Assembly: GCA_950097015.1 (NCBI GenBank)
Contig: CATNEN010000039.1
Coordinates: 7,146,501-7,210,500 of the forward strand
Reading direction: 5' to 3'
DNA: 64,000 bases
Origin: Macrostomum hystrix
Lineage: Eukaryota > Platyhelminthes > Macrostomidae
Position 1 is the first letter of the stretch. Each line of letters starts with the position of its first letter. The notes beneath the pieces are model-generated. The model worked only from the letters and a program-made list of their open reading frames with translations, had not been told where the DNA came from and ran no database searches. Shown here piece by piece: positions 11,573 to 23,000 of the stretch. A program made the position numbers and the translations under genes.

Positions 11573-14500
11573 TTATCCCCTCGCCCAGCAATAGACTTAT
11601 CCGCTCGCCCAGCAATAGACTTCTTCCCTTGTCCAGCAATAGACTTCTCCCCTTGTCCAGCAATAGACTTCTCCCCTTGCCCAGCAATAGACTTCTCCCC
11701 TTGCCCAGCAATAGACTTCTCCCCTCGCACAGCAATAGACTTCTCCCCTTGCCCAGCAATAGACTTCTCCCCTTGCCCAGCAATAGACTTCTCCCCTTGT
11801 CCAGCAATAGACTTCTCCCCTTGCCCAGCAATAGACTTCTTCCCTTATCCAGCAATAGACTTCTCCCCTTATCCAGCAATAGACTTCTCCCCTTATCCAG
11901 CAATAGACTTCTCCCCTTATCCAGCAATAGACTTCTCCCCTTGTCCAGCAATAGACTTCTCCCCTTATCCAGCAATAGACTTCTCCCCTTGTCCAGCAAT
12001 AGACTTCTCCCCTTGTCCAGCAATAGACTTCTCCCCTTGTCCAGCAATAGACTTCTCCCCTTGTCCAGCAATAGACTTCTCCCCTTGTCCAGCAATAGAC
12101 TTCTCCCCTTGTCCAGCAATAGACTTCTCCCCTTGCCCAGCAATAGACTTCTCCCCTCGCCCAGCAATAGACTTCTCCCCTTGCCCAGCAATAGACTTCT
12201 CCCCTTGCCCAGCAATAGACTTCTCCCCTTGTCCAGCAATAGACTTCTCCCCTTGCCCAGCAATAGACTTCTTCCCTTATCCAGCAATAGACTTCTCCCC
12301 TTATCCAGCAATAGACTTCTCCCCTTATCCAGCAATAGACTTCTCCCCTTATCCAGCAATAGACTTCTCCCCTTGTCCAGCAATAGACTTCTCCCCTTAT
12401 CCAGCAATAGACTTCTCCCCTTGTCCAGCAATAGACTTCTCCCCTTGTCCAGCAATAGACTTCTCCCCTTGTCCAGCAATAGACTTCTCCCCTTGCCCAG
12501 CAATAGACTTCTTCCCTTATCCAGCAATAGACTTCTCCCCTTATCCAGCAATAGACTTCTCCCCTTGTCCAGCAATAGACTTCTCCCCTTATCCAGCAAT
12601 AGACTTCTCCCCTTGTCCAGCAATAGACTTCTCCCCTTGTCCAGCAATAGACTTCTCCCCTTGTCCAGCAATAGACTTCTCCCCTTGCCCAGCAAGAGAC
12701 TTCTTTCCCTTGCCCAGCAATAGACTTCTCCCCTTGTCCAGCAAGAGACTTCTCCCCTTGCCCAGCAAGAGACTTCTCTCCTTGCCCAGCAATAGACTTC
12801 TCCCCTTGCCCAGCAAGAGACTTCTCCCCTCGCCCAGCAATAGACTTCTTTCCCTTGCCCAGCAATAGACTTCTCCCCTTATCCAGCAATAGACTTCTCC
12901 CCTTGTCCAGCAATAGACTTCTCCCCTTATCCAGCAATAGACTTCTCCCCTTGTCCAGCAATAGACTTCTCCCCTTGTTCAGCAATAGACTTCTCCCCTT
13001 GTCCAGCAATAGACTTCTCCCCTTGCCCAGCAAGAGACTTCTTTCCCTTGCCCAGCAATAGACTTCTCCCCTTGTCCAGCAAGAGACTTCTCCCCTTGCC
13101 CAGCAAGAGACTTCTCTCCTTGCCCAGCAAGAGACTTCTCCCCTCGCCCAGCAATAGACTTCTCCCCTTGCCCAGCAATAGACTTCTCCCCTTGCCCAGC
13201 AATAGACTTCTCCCCTTGTCCAGCAATAGACTTCTCCCCTTGTCCAGCAATAGACTTCTCCCCTTGTCCAGCAATAGACTTCTCCCCTTGCCCAGCAATA
13301 GACTTCTCCCCTTGCCCAGCAAGAGACTTCTCCCCTTGCCCAGCAATAGACTTCTCCCCTCGCCCAGCAATAGACTTCTCCCCTTGCCCAGCAAGAGACT
13401 TCTCCCCTCGCCCAGCAATAGACTTCTTTCCCTTGCCCAGCAATAGACTTCTCCCCTTGCCCAGCAATAGACTTCTCCCCTTATCCAGCAATAGACTTCT
13501 CCCCTTGTCCAGCAATAGACTTCTCCCCTTATCCAGCAATAGACTTCTCCCCTTGTCCAGCAATAGACTTCTCCCCTTGTCCAGCAATAGACTTCTCCCC
13601 TTGTCCAGCAATAGACTTCTCCCCTTGCCCAGCAAGAGACTTCTTTCCCTTGCCCAGCAATAGACTTCTCCCCTTGTCCAGCAAGAGACTTCTCCCCTTG
13701 CCCAGCAAGAGACTTCTCTCCTTGCCCAGCAATAGACTTCTCCCCTTGTCCAGCAATAGACTTCTCCCCTTGTCCAGCAATAGACTTCTCCCCTTGTCCA
13801 GCAATAGACTTCTCCCCTTGCCCAGCAATAGACTTCTCCCCTTGCCCAGCAAGAGACTTCTCCCCTTGCCCAGCAATAGACTTCTCCCCTTGCCCAGCAA
13901 TAGACTTCTCCCCTTGCCCAGCAATAGACTTCTCCCCTTGTCCAGCAATAGACTTCTCCCCTTGCCCAGCAATTGACTTCTTCCCTTATCCAGCAATAGA
14001 CTTCTCCCCTTATCCAGCAATAGACTTCTCCCCTTATCCAGCAATAGACTTCTCCCCTTATCCAGCAATAGACTTCTCCCCTTGTCCAGCAATAGACTTC
14101 TCCCCTTATCCAGCAATAGACTTCTCCCCTTGTCCAGCAATAGACTTCTCCCCTTGTCCAGCAATAGACTTCTCCCCTTGTCCAGCAATAGACTTCTCCC
14201 CTTGCCCAGCAATAGACTTCTTCCCTTATCCAGCAAAAGACTTCTCCCCTTATCCAGCAATAGACTTCTCCCCTTATCCAGCAATAGACTTCTCCCCTTA
14301 TCCAGCAATAGACTTCTCCCCTTGTCCAGCAATAGACTTCTCCCCTTATCCAGCAATAGACTTCTCCCCTTGTCCAGCAATAGACTTCTCCCCTTGTTCA
14401 GCAATAGACTTCTCCCCTTGTCCAGCAATAGACTTCTCCCCTTGCCCAGCAAGAGACTTCTTTCCCTTGCCCAGCAATAGACTTCTCCCCTTGTCCAGCA

Positions 14501-15508
14501 AGAGACTTCTCCCCTTGCCCAGCAAGAGACTTCTCTCCTTGCCCAGCAAGAGACTTCTCCCCTCGCCCAGCAATAGACTTCTCCCCTTGCCCAGCAATAG
14601 ACTTCTCCCCTTGCCCAGCAATAGACTTCTCCCCTTGTCCAGCAATAGACTTCTCCCCTTGTCCAGCAATAGACTTCTCCCCTTGTCCAGCAATAGACTT
14701 CTCCCCTTGCCCAGCAATAGACTTCTCCCCTTGCCCAGCAAGAGACTTCTCCCCTTGCCCAGCAATAGACTTCTCCCCTTGCCCAGCAATAGACTTCTCC
14801 CCTTGCCCAGCAAGAGACTTCTCCCCTCGCCCAGCAATAGACTTCTTTCCCTTGCCCAGCAATAGACTTCTCCCCTTGCCCAGCAATAGACTTCTCCCCT
14901 TATCCAGCAATAGACTTCTCCCCTTGTCCAGCAATAGACTTCTCCCCTTATCCAGCAATAGACTTCTCCCCTTGTCCAGCAATAGACTTCTCCCCTTGTC
15001 CAGCAATAGACTTCTCCCCTTGTCCAGCAATAGACTTCTCCCCTTGCCCAGCAAGAGACTTCTTTCCCTTGCCCAGCAATAGACTTCTCCCCTTGTCCAG
15101 CAAGAGACTTCTCCCCTTGCCCAGCAAGAGACTTCTCTCCTTGCCCAGCAAGAGACTTCTCCCCTCGCCCAGCAATAGACTTCTCCCCTTGCCCAGCAAT
15201 AGACTTCTCCCCTTGCCCAGCAATAGACTTCTCCCCTTGTCCAGCAATAGACTTCTCCCCTTGTCCAGCAATAGACTTCTCCCCTTGTCCAGCAATAGAC
15301 TTCTCCCCTTGCCCAGCAATAGACTTCTCCCCTTGCCCAGCAAGAGACTTCTCCCCTTGCCCAGCAATAGACTTCTCCCCTTGCCCAGCAATAGACTTCT
15401 CCCCTTGCCCAGCAAGAGACTTCTCCCCTCGCCCAGCAATAGACTTCTTTCCCTTGCCCAGCAATAGACTTCTCCCCTTGCCCAGCAATAGACTTCTTTC
15501 CCTTGCTT
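11573..15508. repeat. 24-bp minisatellite, about 164 copies, with higher-order structure
   Basis: The unit is CAATAGACTTCTCCCCTTGT plus CCAG, with variants at the TTGT/TTGC/TTAT/TCGC position and AATAGAC/AAGAGAC. It starts 120 bp after the syntaxin stop, so part may be transcribed as 3' UTR. Because 24 is divisible by 3 and units rarely contain stops, long ORFs of 300-480 codons exist on both strands; these are artefacts. Blocks recur: the variant pattern at 13048-13446 returns at 14467-14865 (offset 1419) and again at 15069-15467 (offset 602). Confidence 0.97.
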
Positions 15509-16000
15509 AACAAGAGATTTCTCCCCCTTTGCAAGCAAGAGCAATCTCCCCTTTGCCTCCTCCAATTGGCGAATTTAGTTTTAAAACGTTTTTAACGCTC
15601 AGTCAAAAACCTTCTTAGTCACTATTGAAAGCAGAACTAAAAATCAATTATTTACCGCACCTGTCGTAAGTTAATTTGAGTCAACAGGTGTTGCAATGCT
15701 GATTTCATTTGAACTAAAAAAAACTAACAATGCATAGTCAAAGCTAACAAAATCAGTTATATAAATGTCTTTGTTTCTGCAAAACGATTGTATATGAACT
15801 AAACAAAATTTGTTTTCACATTGTATTTCCCATGTTTAGCGAGAAATATAATTCTCAGTTAATATTATCCTGAAAAACTTATTCTACTTGTAGTACAATT
15901 TGCTGCTGTGCAATCATTTTAAGAATTCGATAGCGACGCTTAGTTTTATTTTTTCTCTCTCCACCCCTGCCTGTTGTCAAATAAGAGAAATCCACTGTTG
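15509..16000. other. Unique spacer between two arrays
   Basis: AT-rich and non-repetitive, with no gene recognised. It separates the 24-bp array from the 33-bp array. Confidence 0.4.
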
Positions 16001-16002
16001 TA

Positions 16003-16360
16003 AGGTTTACAGCCTGACAGTCGCTGACCTACAGACTGTTTACAGCCTGACAGTCGCTGACCTACAGACTGTTTACAGCCTGACAGTCACTGAACTACAG
16101 ACTGTTTACAGCCTGACAGTCACTGACCTACAGACTGTTTACAGCCTGACAGTCGCTGACCTACAGACTGTTTACAGCCTGACAGTCGCTGACCTACAGA
16201 CTGTTTACAGCCTGACAGTCGCTGACCTACAGACTGTTTACAGCCTGACAGTCGCTGACCTACAGACTTTTTACAGCCTGACAGTCACTGACCTACAGAC
16301 TGTTTACAGCCTGACAGTCGCTGACCTACAGACTGTTTACAGCCTGACAGTCCAAATCAT
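16003..16360. repeat. 33-bp minisatellite, about 11 copies
   Basis: The unit is TTTACAGCCTGACAGTCGCT followed by GACCTACAGACTG. Copies are nearly identical (GTCGCT versus GTCACT variants). The length is divisible by 3, so it creates an 11-residue repeat ORF that I do not regard as a gene. Confidence 0.95.
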
Positions 16361-16773
16361 TAAATAAACATGAAATTAGTATTTAAGATTGTTATGCGGG
16401 GCAAATCTCTTCCATTTCGATGTAAATTTCTGGTTTTCTGTCTGAATTGCGTACTTGTGTAAATTCGTGTCATTCGCACAGATCTCCCAAACAGAATCGT
16501 CGATATGTCCTGATTCTATTGAATGTGTCTATTAAATGTATGCGTAATAAATTCTCTTTTTGTGTTTAAAAATTTATAACAATCTTTGATTATTAATTCT
16601 GCGAATATACTTAAATGTATTTCTATTGAATGTGCATCGTTTAATTACCCTGAGTGAAATTGATTGTATGTGATAATATATTTCAGATTTTTAAATTGTT
16701 AAATAGAATCGCCTATTTACAGCTCGTGGTTTTGTCATTTCCTTCATTTTAGTATACTAGCTTTTCTCAGTGG

Positions 16774-16889
16774 GGTCACGTGATCCCTAAATCAATTAGT
16801 GTAGGTAGTCATCGATTTTCTCATTGTGAAGTGGTAGGTCCTTTTGAATAACTGCGGGGTGTGTTTCCAGGTAACAAGGGTCACGTGAT
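16774..16889 (+). promoter_or_regulatory. Paired GGTCACGTGAT E-box elements upstream of gene A
   Basis: The 11-mer GGTCACGTGAT occurs at 16774-16784 and 16879-16889, spaced 105 bp, about 10 helical turns. Both sit 170-285 bp before the gene A start codon. GTCACGTGA is the extended palindromic site of USF/TFE3/MITF-type bHLH-zip factors. Function is inferred. Confidence 0.45.
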
Positions 16890-17056
16890 ACGATAAATGT
16901 ACTTTTTCATACTCTGAAGCAGTTTTTACTAAATCCCGTTAATTTTTTTCCAGCTTTAATCCACATTTTCGTCGATACTCTAAAAACAGAGCCAGCTGAA
17001 TTGCCTCGCCTCAACTCTGACATTCTTCGAATTGTTGACCTACAAGACAGTCAAGC

Positions 17057-20000
17057 ATGGCCGCTAGTTTAGCACTCATGACATCGCCACAAGCCATGGG
17101 CGGCGCAGGCGGCGGCGGTGGCGGGGCCTTCTCGCCGCTGACTCTGTTTGAATGCACCATCACCAATGCCACAATGCTGATTGACAGCATGGCGGCTCGC
17201 GACCTAATGGTGGCCTTTAAAATAGTCACCCAGCTGAATTCGCACCTAGTTGAAGCCATGGAGCCGCAGTTTGTTCGCATTGCCGATACGGCCGACGCTC
17301 ACGCGCACTGTCCTCCGCCACCGGCGCCGCCGCAGTCGACATTGTCAGCGGCAGCCGCGGCCGGCGGTCCAATGTCGTCCTCGCAGTCATCCTCTTCTGT
17401 GAAGCGGTCAATGATGCAACAGTCGGACTCCGGCGAGCATCTGTCATCAATGAAACGGGAATACAATTCTGACGACGACTGCCAAATTCTGGACGATGAC
17501 GCCAGCGGCAGCATGTTTGGCAGCTTCGACATTGTCAGCAACGTTCCCGGCGGCGGCGGCAGCGGAGCTTCTGGCTACGGCGCCAGTCCAGCCAAAATTT
17601 CACGAACTGGCGGCGCCACCGGTGGCGCCGATCTGAGCGACACCGGCGAGCTTTCGGCGGAATGGAAGGTGCGGAGACCATTACTGTATAATTGCACCAT
17701 CTCTGGATAGCCACACCATCTCTGGATAGCCACACCATCTCTGGACAGCCACACCATCTCTGGATAGCCACACCATCTCTGGATAGCCACACCATCTCTG
17801 GATAGCCACACAATCTCTGGACAGCCACACCATCTCTGGACAGCCACACCATCTCTGGATAGCCACACCATCTCTGGATAGCCACACAATCTCTGGATAG
17901 CCACACCATCTCTGGATAGCCACACCATCTCTGGACAGCCACACAATCTCTGGACAGCCACACCATCTCTGGATAGCCACACCATCTCTGGATAGCCACA
18001 CCATCTCTGGACAGCCACACCATCTCTGGACAGCCACACCATCTCTGGATAGCCACACCATCTCTGGATAGCCACACCATCTCTGGATAGCCACACCATC
18101 TCTCGATAGACACACCATCTATGGACAGCCACACCATCTCTCGATAGACACACCATCTCTGGATAGCCACACCATCTCTGGATAGCCACACCATCTCTGG
18201 ATAGCCACACCATCTCTGGATAGCCACACCATCTCTGGATAGCCACACCATCTCTGGATAGCCACACCATCTCTGGATAGCCACACCATCTCTGGACAGC
18301 CACACAATCTCTGGACAGCCACACCATCTCTCGATAGACACACCATCTCTGGACAGCCACACCATCTCTCGATAGACACACCATCTCTGGACAGCCACAC
18401 CATCTCTCGATAGACACACAATCTCTGGATAGCCACACCATCTCTGGACAGCCACACAATCTCTGGATAGCCACACCATCTCTGGACAGCCACACAATCT
18501 CTGGACAGCCACACCATCTCTGGACAGCCACAACATCTGACGATAAGCACAAAATATCTGAATATCTTCTGAGCTATAGCTATATCCATATATTACACCA
18601 CCAACCAAAAAAACCCGAATAAACCCATTTCTTCATATCACTTTGCTTCTGGAGTCACGACCCTAAAAAACAATACTTCTCTAAACATCCTCACCGAATC
18701 TGGGTTAACCGACCTCACACATGTTAGATATCTCATTAAACACGTGAAATAAACTGGCACACCTGTCGCATATCTCATTAAGCACGTGAATAAACTGGCA
18801 CACCTGTAGCATATCTCATTAAGCACGTGAATAAACTGGCACACCTGTAGCATATCTCATTAAGCACGTGAATAAACTGGCACACCTGTAGCATATCTCA
18901 TTAAGCACGTGAATAAACTGGCACACCTGTCGCATATCTCATTAAGCACGTGAATAAACTGGCACACCTGTAGCATATCTCATTAAGCACGTGAATAAAC
19001 TGGCACACCTGTAGCATATCTCATTAAGCATGTCATTAAAATCGCATTTCCCAGGGCATTCTGCGCAAAGCCTATCGCCAGCTAAAAGAGGAGACTGGCT
19101 CAAACGTATTCGATTTCGCCCTGCCCTATTCAGCCGGTGTTAACATGGAAGCAGCCAAGCTTGTCATCGACAAAGCCCTACAGATCACCAGATTTAAGCC
19201 CACTAACATCGCCGCCTGGACCAGTGAGTTCAATGAAAATTATCGAATAGGCATATAGCACTACTCATAGTATTAAATCTAAAAGTTTATTTAATATGTA
19301 CTTTAATATGCCTCAATTGTGAAAGGACGTTGCAGGGCTCTCATTGAGAAATGTTTTACAAAAATTACTTGTTTTTAATATATTTTTACAATTAAATTTC
19401 GCTAATTCGCCCACATTTCGTGGTTTAAAAACTAGTTTTCTTATGTTTTTCTAACCAAAAATTTTATGACCCACAAATTAAGTTGGTCAATCATGAATAT
19501 AAACTGAATTATGCATTAATTAACAAATTAATTTTTGTCTTTACAAATACAACTAGTTGTTCTACTAATAGTGTGTATTAAGAATCATTTTGATGGGACA
19601 ATGACAGCATGTTACAATGTGATCCATCTAAGCGCCCTGAAATGACTATATAATGAATGACTTATTCTACATTCTGCCTCTACCTACTGTGAGTAGCTAT
19701 CTTTGTTTCCGCCAACCGCTTCACCTAGGCATGGGAACTAAATACCTGAATACGTGGTTCTATGGCTTCTTGAAAGCCGACTATAATAGAAGCCTGGCTA
19801 AAAATCGCTTTCATCTCGTATTTGTAAGTATTTTCTCAAAACATTTAGCAATTGAGCCAGTTTTTACAACCGCCTGATAGTTAACAAAATATCTGTGTAC
19901 ACTGTGGCTATTGTAGCTCTGTCTACAAAGTATCTTAGGAATTATTATTCGACATTTTTGAAATATCGCCAAAAGACACTGGACGCCGGCGCCAGCGTTA

Positions 20001-23000
20001 TGAGACGGTTGCGTCAATCATTGGTGAGTTGGTTGACTTCTGCGTAGGCGAAATTGTTACTAGTTAACTGGGGGTGTAGTTTTCTCGGCTTCGTCCTTTG
20101 ATAATTAAAATCTCAACACCAAATTTGGACTCTTAGACTCAGACTGTAAATTCGATTGTTTAAAATCCCGCTGATAAGGTGCCGGCCAGAAATACCTGGC
20201 CATCTATTATAGAGATGTGAAATTTCGCAATAAGCAATCACTGGCAAGGATGAAAATGCAGCTAATCTTTGTAAATATTTTTTTTCTTTTGTTGCTATTA
20301 TTGTTAATTGTCTTTGGCATTATTGTTAATTATTGTTAATCTGCAACATTCTGCCTCACAAACAATCAAACATCCCTTAATTAGCTTCAATAGTTCCTTC
20401 TACATTACGTTACACATTTTGTTGCGTTTTAGAGCCAGCTTTAAAATATGTTCGATATCACTTTGATCACAATTTAAAGTGCAAATATCGATCTACGGAA
20501 CTTAACAAAAATTTAGCCTTGAATATGAAAAAAATATTTGTAAGTTTGGGTTTATAATTTTTCGAAACCTGCAGCATAATATCCATTCACAATGGGGGCA
20601 GTCGATATTTACAGTTACAATTAACAAAATTTAACTCGCTATAATATTTACCGACAGTCGCATGCCAAAAGTACACCGGGATGTACTACAGGGACACGCT
20701 AAGAAAGTCCTATTCGTTGGAGGCAAACAGATTAAAATCTAACAGGCTGATCAACACCTACTCAGTGCGTTCTATTGCTCAATTTAATTATGTTTAGGTG
20801 GAATTACTAGGAAAAGTTTTACCTGCATTGTCCTAACTATAGACAATCTCTGGATAGTATTTGCAATGTACCGCACGTAAAAACACAGATTACACAAATT
20901 ACAGACGCAACAAAGCGTTATTTCCAATACAACTTCTTCAAATCATTGAAGCAGTCACATTCGGCTATTGCTAGAGAGAAAAAGCTGCGTTCGCTGTTAA
21001 CTATGCACTCTGCGGCATTCACTGTGAGATACGAAGCCTTTAAAAATTATTGTCCTAAATTCGAATTCATTCAATGAGAGACCTCAGTCAGTGGTTTTGA
21101 TTGCTACACAATCCTGTTGTCATTGTACAAAATCAAAATCGTATTTTCTTACAGAGGCCAACCATGGCTATTTGCGTACAATTCTATTTAAAAATTCTCG
21201 TCGCAAATTTCAAGAGGACATGCGCCTGAGCAGCCTCAATACTTACATATCTAACGCCCGGCTTGTCCTTGCTGTAAGGCTTGTTCTTGCAACGGTTCCT
21301 TTAAAAAGCAAGCATTTCCTATCTTCCCTACTTATATAGTTAATAACAAATATTACAGGGCGTTTTCACGATTACTTTCGGCGCTATTATTCAATGAATT
21401 TAAAATTTTCGCACAAACAGAAGGAAACTTTTCGGTTTACAACACAGATTATCAGCCGAATAACGGTATTAATGAATCCTTTTTTATCTAACTTAATTAT
21501 ATAGCCAGGCCACTTTGATTTGACTAAAGAAGGCTTCTGTAATTAAGTGTTACCGCCATGATATATGGGCCAATGCTCACAGATTAAATTTAGGAAGAAA
21601 TAAAAATTCAAGAATTTATAATTTAGTGAAAAAATTAAGGAGGTCGCGCTTTTGCCTTCCGGACACAGAGTTCGATGCCACGTTACGGGCGCGGGTATGC
21701 CTGGGGCTTTTTGTAAAATTGACGATATTTGGGGTAACCTGTTTTACAAGTCAGGGGAGATGTTCAGTCAGGGCCTATGTTTGCTTATTCCTGACGATAG
21801 TGTGTGTTTTCATGAAATAGGCGGACTTGCCCTCGCGGAGTTTCGCTACTGTAAGATGATTTTTACTACCTGCAGCATCCAATTTAAATAATCAAATAAA
21901 TAATCCCCATACCGATACTCACATTATAATTTAAAAAATTAATAGAAATGAGTAACGCCTACTTACAAGACTACTTTAACGACACATTGAAGCGTTCCTA
22001 TGTTAGAAAACGTAGTAATTCACAATATAATAGAAGATTCGACTTTCAATTGCTGATAGTAAGTAATTTTGCTATAATAATAGTATTTGCCCAGAGACGT
22101 GTTGATTAAGGAACATTACTGTGACCACTTTTTAGTACAACGGTCTCTTCACTTAACTGACTCGTTAGACTAGAAACCGCCAAAGTGTTTATTCCTTTCT
22201 ATTCATTAATAAAAGGGAGATATGACAAAGAAATAAATACAGGGACGATTAGATGATTAAGAATATCTAAAGAATATAAAGTGCCACCACTTTATAGTAC
22301 AACGGTCGTTACGAATAAAACTGACTCGTTAGACTACAAAGCGCCACCGATATTGTTTAGAAATTGTGTTGGGATTGTAGATTTAGGAACGGTACTATGA
22401 CCGCATTGCAGCACAACGGTCTACACAGGACTATTACTGACTCGTTGGACTACAAAGCGCCACAAATCATTGTTCCAATACTGTGTATTGTTGAATCAGG
22501 AATTATTATATGACCGCTATGTAGGACAACGGTCATTTGGCAACAAGAAATTGCTATTAACCGACTCGTTGGACTACAAAGCGCCACAGACATTGTTCCA
22601 ACACTGTAATGGATAATGGATGAAGGGGTTGATGTATAAGGAACTGTACTATGCCCGCTATATAGCACAACGGTCATTTGGCAATTAGAATGCAATTAGC
22701 TGACTCGTTGGACTACAAAGCGCCACAGAAATTGTTCCAGCACTGTAATTTAAGGGATAAGGGGTTGATGAATAAGGAACTTTTCTATGCCCGCTATGTA
22801 GCACAACGGTCATTTGGCAATTAGAATGCAATTAGCTGACTCGTTGGACTACAAAGCGCCACAGAAATTGTTCCAGCACTGTAATTTAAGGGATAATTTA
22901 AGGGGTTGATGAATAAGGAACTTTTCTATGCCCGCTATGTAGCACAACGGTCATTTGGCAATTAGAATGCAATTAGCTGACTCGTTGGACTACAAAGCGC

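Larger units (their letters stand above)
19729..22058 (+). other. Tandem array of at least nine alternative versions of gene A exon 3
   Basis: Nine exon-like units: 19729-19823, 19917-20023, 20179-20270, 20433-20539, 20658-20764, 20905-21023, 21155-21273, 21359-21465 and 21946-22058. Each follows an AG and precedes a GT, mostly GTAAGT or GTGAGT. Each is open only when entered with two leftover bases and leaves in phase 0. All lengths are 3n+2 (95, 107, 92, 107, 107, 119, 119, 107, 113). Gene B has one exon 3 here of 107 bp with the same phases; four array members are exactly 107 bp. The translations share a weak helical motif, K/x-Y-L/F-x-x-Y/W-Y/F-x-x-x-L-K, with basic residues after it. Using none or two of them shifts the frame before the last exon. 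I infer mutually exclusive splicing; old exon duplication with decay of some copies is the alternative. Confidence 0.75.

Noticed and set aside
11487-15565. Overlapping ORFs of 130-480 codons on both strands
   Set aside because: All are translations of a 24-bp unit without stops; no start context, no domain, and the same stretch is open in several frames.
15900-16367. 155-codon ORF with VYSLTVADLQT repeats
   Set aside because: Eleven-residue repeat from a 33-bp minisatellite; the non-repeat start has no family resemblance or splice context.
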